64,000 bases of DNA from Planctomycetota bacterium (lineage in GTDB: Bacteria > Planctomycetota > UBA1135 > GCA-002686595): NCBI GenBank assembly GCA_016795245.1, contig JAEUIA010000112.1, positions 1 through 64,000 of the forward strand, in the 5' to 3' direction. The notes beneath the pieces are model-generated. The model searched no databases, was not told where the DNA came from, and worked only from the letters and a program-made list of their open reading frames with translations. Positions 17,086 to 27,006 of this stretch are shown here, one piece after another. The translations under genes were made by a program, and so were the position numbers. Position 1 is the first letter of the stretch. Every line of letters begins with the position of its first letter.

Positions 17086-18276
17086 ATGATCTTCGCCCCC
17101 ATGTCCCTCGTACTCGCTCGTGTCATGCTCGACACGGATCTGCTCTCCGCCGGTCCGTGGATCTTCGGGCGTCAAGTTCTCGACGACCGCGAGCGCCCGG
17201 TTGACGGCTCGATCGTCGAGGTCTACGACGGATCCGACCGCTTCATCGGCCACGGTCTCTACAACCGCCGCTCCGACATCCGCGTGCGTCTCTTGACGCG
17301 CGGCAAGAAGAGCGACCTGCGCAACCCGCGCGATTTCCTGCTGAAGACCCTCTCTGCCGCCGACCGCTTGCGGCGCAAGACGCTCAAGCTCGAGTCGCAC
17401 ACCGACGCGTATCGAATCGCTCACGCCGAGGGCGACGACTTGCCGGGTTTGATCGTCGATCGCCTCGGGCACGTGCTCGTGTGCGAGCACCATGCACTGG
17501 GTTTCTGGAATTTGCGCGCCGACGTCGAGTGGGCTCTCAACCAGCTCTACCCCGGCTTCGAAGTCGTGCACCGCGTGCCGACCAGCGCCGCCAAGAGCGA
17601 AGGCTTCGAGCCCGACGAGCCCCCGCGCGACGTCGGCGAGGTGCGCATCACCGAGAACGAAGTCACGATCCCCGTCAAGCCCGGCGTCGGACACAAGACC
17701 GGATACTTCTGCGATCAACGCGACAACCGCCTGAAGGTCGCGCGCCTCGCGGAAGGCGCCGACGTGCTCGACATGTGCACGAACACCGGCGGCTTCGCGC
17801 TGCAGTGCAAGCGCCTTGGTGCGCGCAGCGTGCGCGCCGTCGATCTGGACGAAGTCGTGCTCGAGCGCGCGCGCAAGGCGGCCGAGATCAACCGGCTCGA
17901 GATCGAGTTCCTGCACGCGGACGGGTTCAACGTCTTCCGCAACGTGCGCACCCAACGCGAACGGCCGAATCTGATCATCCTGGACCCGCACAAGCTGATC
18001 CGCGGCCGCGCCGACGACGAAGAGGGCCTGCGGCGGTACCACGACTGGAACACGCTGGCGCTCGAAGCCGTCCGCCCGGGCGGAATCGTGGCCACGTTCT
18101 CCTGCTCCGGGGCCCTCGAACTGCCCGCGTTCCTGGGCATCCTGTTCCAGTCGGCGCGCCGGGCCGGACGCACCATCCGGCTCCTCGAAACGCTCGGTGC
18201 GGGGCCGGATCACCCGCAGCGGCCGGATTTCAGTCGTTCGCGCTACCTGAAGGGCGCGATTCTGGCCGTCGACTAG
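17086..18276 (+). CDS. Class I SAM-dependent rRNA methyltransferase (RlmI-like)
   Basis: A 396-residue enzyme of the RlmI/RlmK-type 23S rRNA cytosine methyltransferases. An N-terminal PUA-like region (WIFGRQVLDDRERPVDGSIV) is followed by the linker domain (GDDLPGLIVDRLG) and the Rossmann domain: VGHKTGYFCDQRDNR, motif I DMCTNTGGFALQC, and VDLDEVVLERARKAAE. The catalytic motif IV, usually DPPKF, reads DPHKL here, while FSCSGALE is close to the expected Ser-Cys-Ser. ATG 17086 is used; ATG 17101 and an upstream TTG at 16999 are alternatives. It is followed by the greA fusion on the same strand after about 200 bases. Confidence 0.85.
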   Translation: MIFAPMSLVLARVMLDTDLLSAGPWIFGRQVLDDRERPVDGSIVEVYDGSDRFIGHGLYNRRSDIRVRLLTRGKKSDLRNPRDFLLKTLSAADRLRRKTLKLESHTDAYRIAHAEGDDLPGLIVDRLGHVLVCEHHALGFWNLRADVEWALNQLYPGFEVVHRVPTSAAKSEGFEPDEPPRDVGEVRITENEVTIPVKPGVGHKTGYFCDQRDNRLKVARLAEGADVLDMCTNTGGFALQCKRLGARSVRAVDLDEVVLERARKAAEINRLEIEFLHADGFNVFRNVRTQRERPNLIILDPHKLIRGRADDEEGLRRYHDWNTLALEAVRPGGIVATFSCSGALELPAFLGILFQSARRAGRTIRLLETLGAGPDHPQRPDFSRSRYLKGAILAVD

Positions 18277-18476
18277 GCCTTCGCACGCCGTCGATTCAAC
18301 GACGGGTCGTAGTTCTGGAACGCGGGGCGCGGATTGTGCATCCTGTGTAGGACCCGACGTCGCCCTCGCGACGAGCCGCACGGCTCCGCGAGGGCGCGTC
18401 CGTACGAGCACACCCTCGTCCGGAGCGGGGATCCAGAGCCCAGACCCGAGTAGCCGCCTTGAAAACGACCCAAGCC

Positions 18477-20657
18477 ATGAGCCTCATCCAACTCGTCGCG
18501 CAAGAAGACTGGCAAGAGTTCGACGACACGTGGAGCGAAATCATGCTCTCGGAAGGACCGATCGAAGACGTCCTCGCGGCGTTGCGCGTGGTCGCCGAGA
18601 AGAAGCGCATGCCGCGTTGCATCGCGCAAGTGAAACAACACGCCGAGATCCTGGCCAAGGCCGATCGGCACGAGGAGGCCGCGCGCCTCCTGGGCCAGGC
18701 CGTCTCGACCGGCAGCGGCGCCGGGGAATTGGCGGGTGCGCTGTATGAGGCCGCGCAGAAGGCCTGGGGCGAGAAGGCCTACTGGGAGAAGTACTCCGAG
18801 ATCTCCGGCCTGCGCGCCGACAACTCCGACGCGCGCCGTTCGTGGATCGCGTTCGAGCGCTTGCTCGGCTTCGACGTCGACAAGCTCGTGTTCCACCCGG
18901 GCGGTTGGGGTGCCGGCAAGATCACGTCGCTCGACATGAACGTGCCCGAGATGGGCGTCGTGTTCCAATCCGGGCGCAAGGATCGCTTCCCGATGCAGGC
19001 CGCGGTCGAGATCTTCGAGCCGCTCCCCGAGGAAGACTTGCGCGCTGTGCACTTCCGCGATCCGGAGAACTTGAAGCGCATGCTCAAGGAAGAACCGCTC
19101 GTCGCCCTGCGCGCGATCCTCTCGCGCCACAACGGCCGCGTCTCGACCGTCGGCATCAAGAACGCGCTGATGCAAGTCGGCATCGAAGGCGGATCCTGGT
19201 CGGCCTGGTGGCGCAAGACGCGCAAGCTGGCCGAGAACAGCGAGTGGTTCCGCGTCACAGGCACGCCGTCGAAGGGCGACGTGATGCTCTTGCGTTCGGC
19301 GACGGATCCGGTCGAAGACCTGCGCCGACAGTTGATGAACTACACCACGCTCACGGAGCTCTTCGCGCGCATCAAGAACCAGCTCGCGAGCAAGCCCGAG
19401 GAACCGCTGCGCGAGATGATGCTCGACGTGCTCGAGCAGAAAACTCCCGAGGCTTCGGATCCGGGTCCCGTGCGCCTCGCATCGTGGATGCTCTTGCGCG
19501 AAGCGCGCGGTGTCACGCCCGAGCCGCTCGTGATCGCGCTGCGCAACGCCAACGCCGAGGAATCCGGCACCGACCTCTCCACTCCGCCGGCGATGTGGGC
19601 TTTGTTCCAGTCCCTGACGGGCACGCGCGAGCAAGAGCGCTGCGTGAGCCTGCTGCAGGAAGTCATGGGCGAAGGCTGGGTCGACGAAGCCCTCAAGCAC
19701 CTGCACCACGCCCCCGCCGGCATGGCGCGCCCGCTGGTCGACGCGCTGCTCGCGGCCGGGAAGAAGGCCGAGTTGGGCGCCGCCTACCTCGAACTCCTGA
19801 GCCGCCCGCTGCGCGCTCCGGACGTCCTCATCGCGCTCGCGAAGCACGGCGAGGCCAAGAAATACAAGGTCGCGTTGCCGAGCGACCTGGCGCGCGCGCA
19901 GTCGTACTTGTCGCTGGCGACGAACCTGCACGTGAATCGCAAGGGTGACGCAGCCAGTGCACGCTCCGCGACGAAGATCTCGGAGCTCCTGTTGAAGGGC
20001 AAGGAGCCGCTCATCCGGCGCCTGCTCGCCGACGCGGACGCCGAAGCGCTCTTGTCCGTGCAGCGCTCGATTCAGCGCGGCGTGGACGAGGAACTCGACG
20101 CGGTGGTGACCGACATCGTCGTGCGCCAGGCGCCGGGCGGCGTGCGCGGCAAGGAAGCCCAGTTCTGGGAGAACGACCGCATCTGGACCACGAAGCACGG
20201 CCTCGAAAAGCGCAGCGCGGAATTCAAGGAACTGCGCGAGGTCAAGATTCCCGCCAACCAGGACGCGATCGGCCGCGCGGCGTCGATGGGCGACCTGTCC
20301 GAGAACGCCGAGTGGGAAGCCGCGATCGAGGAGCAGCGCACGCTGACTTCGCGCGCGATGGAGATGCAGACCGAGTTGAGCAAGGTCGAGTTGATCGAGA
20401 ACGCGATCCTGCCCGAGGACATGGCCTGCCCCGGCACGGTCGTGCGCTACAAGGACAAGGTCAAGAATCGCGAGAGCGAGATCGTGATCCTCGGTCCGTG
20501 GGACACCGATCTCGCCGACAACGTGGTCAGCTACCGCGCGCCGCTCGCGGCCGGACTGTTGGGCAAGCACCCCGGCGAGATGGCCAAGATCACGCTGCCG
20601 AGCGGCACGCTCGAACTCGAAGTGCTGTCGACGAAGCTCTTCGAACTCGACCACTGA
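18477..20657 (+). CDS. greA: Giant GreA-type transcript cleavage factor fusion
   Basis: A 726-residue protein. The last ~165 residues are GreA: an N-terminal coiled coil whose tip carries GDLSENAEW (acidic residues near 605-609 that reach the RNA polymerase active site), then the C-terminal FKBP-fold domain (CPGTVVRYKDK, KITLPSGTLELEVLS). It rescues backtracked RNA polymerase by stimulating RNA cleavage. The ~560-residue N-terminal extension has helical-repeat character (MSLIQLVAQEDWQEFDDTW, VEDLRRQLMNYTTL) with a small beta segment FHPGGWGAGKITSLD. Similar long GreA proteins are known in Chlamydiae and Planctomycetes; ordinary GreA is about 158 residues. I start at ATG 18477; a TTG 18 bases upstream is possible. 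Confidence 0.9.
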   Translation: MSLIQLVAQEDWQEFDDTWSEIMLSEGPIEDVLAALRVVAEKKRMPRCIAQVKQHAEILAKADRHEEAARLLGQAVSTGSGAGELAGALYEAAQKAWGEKAYWEKYSEISGLRADNSDARRSWIAFERLLGFDVDKLVFHPGGWGAGKITSLDMNVPEMGVVFQSGRKDRFPMQAAVEIFEPLPEEDLRAVHFRDPENLKRMLKEEPLVALRAILSRHNGRVSTVGIKNALMQVGIEGGSWSAWWRKTRKLAENSEWFRVTGTPSKGDVMLLRSATDPVEDLRRQLMNYTTLTELFARIKNQLASKPEEPLREMMLDVLEQKTPEASDPGPVRLASWMLLREARGVTPEPLVIALRNANAEESGTDLSTPPAMWALFQSLTGTREQERCVSLLQEVMGEGWVDEALKHLHHAPAGMARPLVDALLAAGKKAELGAAYLELLSRPLRAPDVLIALAKHGEAKKYKVALPSDLARAQSYLSLATNLHVNRKGDAASARSATKISELLLKGKEPLIRRLLADADAEALLSVQRSIQRGVDEELDAVVTDIVVRQAPGGVRGKEAQFWENDRIWTTKHGLEKRSAEFKELREVKIPANQDAIGRAASMGDLSENAEWEAAIEEQRTLTSRAMEMQTELSKVELIENAILPEDMACPGTVVRYKDKVKNRESEIVILGPWDTDLADNVVSYRAPLAAGLLGKHPGEMAKITLPSGTLELEVLSTKLFELDH

Positions 20658-20663
20658 GGACCG

Positions 20664-20702
20664 CCGAAAACACCCCCTGGCGAACCTGGGGGGCCTTTTC
20701 GG
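20664..20702 (+). terminator. Terminator-like hairpin after greA
   Basis: CCGAAAA at 20664 pairs with TTTTCGG ending at 20702, and inside it CCCCC pairs with GGGGG around a loop. The structure begins six bases after the greA stop and its 3' arm contains a T4 run. It separates greA from the regulator gene that follows. Confidence 0.7.
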
Positions 20703-20718
20703 AGGCCATCGGGCTTGA

Positions 20719-20756
20719 ATATCACGTGATCATGATGTAATGTTGATCGCGTGATC
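20719..20756 (+). promoter_or_regulatory. Palindrome-rich promoter/operator of the SahR-like gene
   Basis: ATCACGTGAT at 20721-20730 is a perfect palindrome, followed by the overlapping ATCATGAT (20729-20736) and GATCGCGTGATC (20745-20756), the last covering the GTG start at 20751. A -10-like TGTAAT lies at 20736-20741, only nine bases before that start, so the message may be leaderless. The arrangement suits autoregulation by the encoded ArsR-type protein; the exact operator is not determined from sequence alone. Confidence 0.5.
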
Positions 20757-21764
20757 GCGAAGTCCCCCAGTCTGACCGACGTCCTGAAGACCCTGAGCGA
20801 CCCGACGCGCCTGCGCATCCTCGGGCTCGTCGCGGCCGAGGAACTCTCCGTCGGTGAATTGGCGCGCGTCCTGGAGATGGCGCAGAGCCGCGTCAGCAAT
20901 CACTTGCGTGTGCTGCGCGAGGCACACCTGCTCGACGAACGTCACGTCGGCCGCACGACCCACTTGCGTCTCACCGCGCTGGCCGAGAATCCCGGCGCAG
21001 GCGAGAGCGACATCACCGCGCGCATCTGGCACGCGCTGCAAGCCGAGATCACGACTCTGCCCGAGTACGGCCCGGATCGTGCGCGACTCGAAGTCGTGAT
21101 CTCCGAACGCGCGCGCGGCTCGACCGAGTTCTTCGATCGCGTCGCCGGCGAGTGGGACAAGATCGGTGTCGATTTCAAGAACGGTCAAGCGCGCCAACGC
21201 GCGGCCGCGGCGCTGCTCCCCCACGGTCTCGTGCTCGGCGACCTCGGTTCGGGCACGGGCTACATGGCGCAAGCGCTGGTCGGTCTGTGCACGCGCCTCG
21301 TGTGCGTCGACGCATCGCAGGGCATGCTGGCGCAAGCCAAGAAGAAGCTCGGCGTCGTCCCCAAACACTGCACCGTCGAATTCCGGCGCGGCGAACTCGA
21401 CGAGTTGCCCATCGAAGACGGCGAACTCGACGGCTGCGTCGCGGCGATGGTGCTGCACCACCTGCCCTCCGTGCACGCCGCGCTCGCCGAGATGCAGCGC
21501 GTGCTCAAAGTCGGCGGTCACGCCGTCGTGCTCGAACTCGCTCCGCACAAGGAAGAATGGATGCACGCGAAGCTCGGCGACCGTCACCTGGGACTCGCGT
21601 CGCGCGACGTGATGCGCGCCTTCGAGAAAGCCGGCTTCGTAGACGTCCAACTCGAAGCCAGCGAGGATCGCTACGAGCCCAGGCCCGAGTCCGGCGCTGC
21701 ATCCGCGCCCAGCGTCTCGCTGCCCCTGTACATCGTCCGTGCACGCAAACCGGCACGGGCGTGA
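20751..21764 (+). CDS. sahR: SahR-like ArsR regulator fused to a methyltransferase-fold domain
   Basis: A 337-residue two-domain protein. Residues 1-80 form an ArsR-type winged helix (LKTLSDPTRLRILGLVA, then recognition helix MAQSRVSNHLRVLREA). Residues ~125-337 form a class I SAM/SAH-binding fold with motif I DLGSGTGYMAQAL, VCVDASQGML and AAMVLHHLPS. The same domain pair next to ahcY describes SahR of Desulfovibrio-type bacteria, where it senses S-adenosylhomocysteine and represses SAM-cycle genes. Here ahcY starts 53 bases downstream on the same strand. No Cys metal-site motif typical of metal-sensing ArsR proteins is seen in the recognition helix, supporting the metabolite-sensor reading. 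Confidence 0.85.
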   Translation: MIAKSPSLTDVLKTLSDPTRLRILGLVAAEELSVGELARVLEMAQSRVSNHLRVLREAHLLDERHVGRTTHLRLTALAENPGAGESDITARIWHALQAEITTLPEYGPDRARLEVVISERARGSTEFFDRVAGEWDKIGVDFKNGQARQRAAAALLPHGLVLGDLGSGTGYMAQALVGLCTRLVCVDASQGMLAQAKKKLGVVPKHCTVEFRRGELDELPIEDGELDGCVAAMVLHHLPSVHAALAEMQRVLKVGGHAVVLELAPHKEEWMHAKLGDRHLGLASRDVMRAFEKAGFVDVQLEASEDRYEPRPESGAASAPSVSLPLYIVRARKPARA

Positions 21765-21817
21765 TCTGACCAACACGAACCACTTCAGTAACTCACACTC
21801 GAGAATTGCAGGAACCC

Positions 21818-23287
<1,470 letters not shown>

Positions 23288-23552
23288 TCCTGCTCGGCGG
23301 GGCCAGACCTTGATCCCGTTCGGTGGGACTGGAACCGGCATCGCCGCGCATCGAATCGAAACGACGGGAAGGCCCGGCGCTCGCCACGGCACACACTGCG
23401 TGTGTGCGTGATCCGCGTCGGGCCTTCCTCACGAACGGAAGTAGCGTGCCCCCTGCGGCAAGGCCCGAGGTAGATTCAGAGGCGAGGTCGGCCGGCCGCC
23501 CATTCTTGCGCGGCACCGCGGTCGACCCGGCTCGCTTACCGCGGTTCTTCTC

Positions 23553-25724
23553 ATGGCCTATGACTCGACGATCTGGTCCGCAGGTCCGCAGCGTACGCGT
23601 GGAGCCTGTCTCTCGGGTGCGATCGCGGGCGCGCTGCTTTTGGCCGGGCGCGCTGAAGCACAATTGCTCCACAGCCACGGACGTCTGGTCGCGCTGACCG
23701 GACAGGCGACGCCGGGTGCACCGGGTGCAGCTTTCGCCGGCGCCGGTGCATTCGATCTCCCGCAGATCGATCGTTCGGGAGCCGTGTTGTTCCGAGCCCG
23801 CTTCGTCGGCGGTGGCGCGACGAGTTCCAACGACCGTGCGCTCTTCTACGGCGCGCCGGGGGCGATCCGCATGACGGTCCGTGACGGTGCGAGTGCACCG
23901 GGGCTGCCGCCGGGCGTGACACTCAACACGAGTGCAGGTGCTGGAGGTCTGACCTCCACGTACCTCTTGAGCGCGTCGGGGAATTGCGCGTGGACGACCT
24001 CGCTGTGGAACGGGGGCACCTCGTCGCTGAATGACACGGCGATCTACGGAGGAATGCCGCTGCAACCCGTACTCGTCGCGCGCGAGGGAGACCCTGCACC
24101 CGGCACGATTGGCCCGGCATCCTTGGTGTCCAGCTACGCTACGATGACGCACTACGAACTGCAGGTCAGCGAGCGAGGAGATGTCTGCTTCCGCACGGCC
24201 ATGTACGGCGGCGACGTGTCTGGTTCGCTGAACAACGGGGCCATCTATGCCTTTCATGTGTCGCCCGGGACGATGCACCTGCTGGCGCGGATGTACGATC
24301 CGATTCTCGGTGGCTATCGAGTGGGACCGATGGCGGGCCCGCCGCCGTACGCACCTGTTCAGCTCATGAACGACGCCGGTCAGCTGTTGTGGGAGTGCGG
24401 ATTGAACCTGGGGCTCGGGACTCCCCTCCCAACGGCCCAAGATGACCAGGTCCTCGTTCTCTCGTCGGCTGGGGGAACCCATGCGGTCATTGCGCGCGAG
24501 GGTGATCTGGCGCCCGGAGCGGGAGGTGCGCGGTACGGCGCGGCGTCGGGTACAAGCAGGTGGCGATGCGATCTTGATGGCCTCTCTCCCGCGGGGGATG
24601 TCGTCTTCATGTCCGACTTGAAGGGACCTGGTGTGGAATCGGGCATTGGCAACATGGGCCTCTTCTACAGGGCACACACGGGATCAACCGAGTTGCTCAT
24701 CCGGCGCGGAGATGCGGCTCCGGGCACGTCTGGGGAGCGCATCAATCTGGTCGTCTACTCGCCACCCAGCCTCAACACCAATGGGCAGTTTGCGTTTCGA
24801 GCGTTGATCTTCAACGCAGAGCCGACGGAGAACATCGGGGTCTGGTCCGGCAACGTGAATGTTCCGGGATCGCTCGAACTCATCGCCCGCCGCGGAGATC
24901 CTGCCCCCGGCACCTTGGGCGCCCGTCTGTCAGGTCCGTTGGATACGATGCAGAACAACCAGGATGCGGTGGTCATCGACTTCTTCCTCACTGGCGGCGA
25001 CGTCTCGGGGGCCAAGAACAATCGAGCGTTGTACTGCTGGACGAAAGCCCGGGGCTTGCAACTCATCGTGCGCAAGGGCGATTCGTGGGCCCAGATCCCA
25101 GGCCGAACGATCTCCACGTTCGTGATCGACCCGTTCCCCTCCACATCCGGATTGAACGTGTGTTTCAACGCCGCTGGGCAACTCGCCGTCCTGCTCACGC
25201 TCGACGACGGGAGCGAGGCCATCGCGACGATCGACGTCACGGGAACTCCGTCGACGACCTTCTGCGCGGGCGACGGAACTTCGACGCCCTGCCCGTGCGG
25301 CAACAGCGGATCGTTCGGCCGAGGCTGCGCAAGTTCGGCATTCGCGATCGGCGCGGGGCTGACGACTCTGGGCACGGCGGGAACATCTCTCGCCACGGAT
25401 TCGCTGATCCTGACGGCGACGAATGTCGTGGGCCCTTGCATGTTTTTTCAGGGCACAGGGACTCTAGCCGGCGGTACCGGCATCCCCTTCGGTGACGGAC
25501 TCTTCTGCACCGGCGGAACGGTCGTGCGCTTGGGAGTCGTGATTCCCGCGGGAACCGGCGCGTCGTTCCCCGAAGACTCGATCCACAATCCGATTCACGT
25601 CGTCGGCGCGACCACTGCCGGAGACCTGCGCTACTACCAGTGCTGGTATCGAGACGCCGTCGCGTTCTGCACGCCCGCTTCGTACAACCTCACGCCGGGC
25701 GCGAGTCTGGTGTGGGGACCCTGA
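23553..25724 (+). CDS. Large secreted protein with REGDPAPG-type repeats and Cys-rich C-terminal module
   Basis: A 723-residue exported protein with a signal sequence (SGAIAGALLLAGRAEAQ). The body consists of ~75-residue beta repeats each containing a variant of [RA]-x-G-D-x-A-P-G: VRDGASAPG, AREGDPAPG, AREGDLAPG, IRRGDAAPG, ARRGDPAPG. This matches the DUF7453/choice-type repeat proteins of Planctomycetes and Myxococcota, whose function is unknown. The C-terminal ~160 residues begin FCAGDGTSTPCPCGNSG and GCASSAF, a Cys-rich beta module that I associate with secreted proteins of the Saltatorellus-like planctomycetes, possibly a surface-sorting domain. The gene stands alone; its convergent neighbour is the aminotransferase. 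Confidence 0.75.
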   Translation: MAYDSTIWSAGPQRTRGACLSGAIAGALLLAGRAEAQLLHSHGRLVALTGQATPGAPGAAFAGAGAFDLPQIDRSGAVLFRARFVGGGATSSNDRALFYGAPGAIRMTVRDGASAPGLPPGVTLNTSAGAGGLTSTYLLSASGNCAWTTSLWNGGTSSLNDTAIYGGMPLQPVLVAREGDPAPGTIGPASLVSSYATMTHYELQVSERGDVCFRTAMYGGDVSGSLNNGAIYAFHVSPGTMHLLARMYDPILGGYRVGPMAGPPPYAPVQLMNDAGQLLWECGLNLGLGTPLPTAQDDQVLVLSSAGGTHAVIAREGDLAPGAGGARYGAASGTSRWRCDLDGLSPAGDVVFMSDLKGPGVESGIGNMGLFYRAHTGSTELLIRRGDAAPGTSGERINLVVYSPPSLNTNGQFAFRALIFNAEPTENIGVWSGNVNVPGSLELIARRGDPAPGTLGARLSGPLDTMQNNQDAVVIDFFLTGGDVSGAKNNRALYCWTKARGLQLIVRKGDSWAQIPGRTISTFVIDPFPSTSGLNVCFNAAGQLAVLLTLDDGSEAIATIDVTGTPSTTFCAGDGTSTPCPCGNSGSFGRGCASSAFAIGAGLTTLGTAGTSLATDSLILTATNVVGPCMFFQGTGTLAGGTGIPFGDGLFCTGGTVVRLGVVIPAGTGASFPEDSIHNPIHVVGATTAGDLRYYQCWYRDAVAFCTPASYNLTPGASLVWGP

Positions 25725-25776
25725 CGAGGTCTTGATTCAGGCACAGTATCGGGGGCAGCGCTGCGAACGCGCACGC

Positions 25777-26931
25777 TCAACTCGCAAGCGTCGCAAGCCG
25801 CGTGCACGCATCGCGCAACACGTCGTCTTCCTTGGCGTAGCACACGCGCACGAAGCGCTCGCCGGCACTCCCCTGGTAGAACGAAGTGCCCGGCACGGTC
25901 GCGACGCCCGTGCGCTCGAGGATCGCCAGCGCGGCTGCGCGCGCATTCGCCAGACCCAGACGCGTGATGTCGGCCAGCACATAATAGGCGCCCTCGGGCA
26001 CGATCGGTTCGAGTCCTGCCGCAGACAACGCCGCGCAAGTCCACTCGCGCTTGCGCGCGAACTGACCCTGCAACTCGTCGAAGTAGCTCTTCGGCGCGCG
26101 AAAGCCGGCCGCCACTCCGTGCTGCAGCGGCGTCGGCGCGCAGATGAAGAACAGGTCGTGCACCAGCGCGATCGCGCGCGCGACGTCCTCGCGTGCCACT
26201 GCGTAACCCAGGCGCCACCCCGTGATCGAAAAGGTCTTCGAGAGCCCCATGATCGTGACCGTGCGTTCCGCGAGGCCCGCGATCGTCGCCGGTGAGACGT
26301 GTTCGCGCCCGTCGTAGCGGATGTACTCGTAGATCTCGTCCGTGATGACCCACAGATCGAACTCGCGCGCCACGCGCTCCAGGGCGCGCAGTTCATCGAT
26401 CTCGAACATGCGGCCGCACGGGTTCGAGGGTGAACACACCACCACCGCGCGCGTGTTGGGCTTGATCGCGGCGCGCAACTTCTGCTCGTCCAGCCGGAAC
26501 TTCGGCGCATCCAGCGTCAAGAACTGCGGTTCCAGCCCGGCGACGAGCGCCGTGTTGAGGTGGTACCCGTAGTAGGGCTCGAAGAGCAGAATCCCGTCGC
26601 CTGCATCCAGCAGAGCGAACAACGCCGACGCGTAGGCGCCACTGGACCCGGCCGTGACGACGATCTCGCTCGCGGGGTCGGCGCGGATCCCGTTGTCGCG
26701 GATCAACTTCTCCGCGATCGCCTTGCGCAACGGCGCGATGCCCTCCGCGAACGAGTACGTGCTGTGCCCGGCCTTGATCGCCGCGATCGCGCCGTCGCGG
26801 ACGAGCGGCGGCGTCGCGAGATCGCAGATCCCCTGGCCCAGGTTGATGCCGCCGACGCGCTCGCACTCGCGCGTCATGCGGCGGATGTCGGACTGCACCA
26901 GTCCTTGCAGTCTTCGTGCGGGAGTGCGCAT
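25777..26931 (-). CDS. Class I/II PLP-dependent aminotransferase
   Basis: A 384-residue fold-type I enzyme of the aspartate-aminotransferase group. Features: GGINLGQGICDLATPP near the N-terminus, cofactor contact GSSGAYASALFALL, SPSNPCGRMF, ITDEIYEYIRYDG with the Asp and Tyr of the cofactor site, and MGLSKTFSITGWRLGY with the Schiff-base Lys. FVRVCYAKEDD near the end contributes the carboxylate-binding Arg. The substrate cannot be fixed from sequence; kynurenine/glutamine-transaminase-like and branched enzymes look similar. ATG 26931 is chosen because family similarity starts right after it; the open frame runs further upstream over the divergent acetyltransferase gene without family features. 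Confidence 0.92.
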   Translation of the reverse strand: MRTPARRLQGLVQSDIRRMTRECERVGGINLGQGICDLATPPLVRDGAIAAIKAGHSTYSFAEGIAPLRKAIAEKLIRDNGIRADPASEIVVTAGSSGAYASALFALLDAGDGILLFEPYYGYHLNTALVAGLEPQFLTLDAPKFRLDEQKLRAAIKPNTRAVVVCSPSNPCGRMFEIDELRALERVAREFDLWVITDEIYEYIRYDGREHVSPATIAGLAERTVTIMGLSKTFSITGWRLGYAVAREDVARAIALVHDLFFICAPTPLQHGVAAGFRAPKSYFDELQGQFARKREWTCAALSAAGLEPIVPEGAYYVLADITRLGLANARAAALAILERTGVATVPGTSFYQGSAGERFVRVCYAKEDDVLRDACTRLATLAS

Positions 26932-27006
26932 GCGGGCGGGCCTTTCGTCGTGGAAACGTCGCGCAGCTTGCTTTGCGCGCGCCTTCCTTGTATCCGCGTA
27001 TTCTCC

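Noticed and set aside
16507-18411. 634-residue minus-strand frame opposite the methyltransferase gene
   Set aside because: It lies antisense to clear methyltransferase motifs and has no ribosome-binding site or domain.
18273-20654. 793-residue minus-strand frame opposite greA
   Set aside because: It is the antisense shadow of a well-supported greA fusion; its translation is Arg/Leu/His-rich without domains.
21765-21817. SAH riboswitch before ahcY
   Set aside because: Only 53 bases separate the genes and I see no pseudoknot-like pairing; the SahR-like regulator explains control better.
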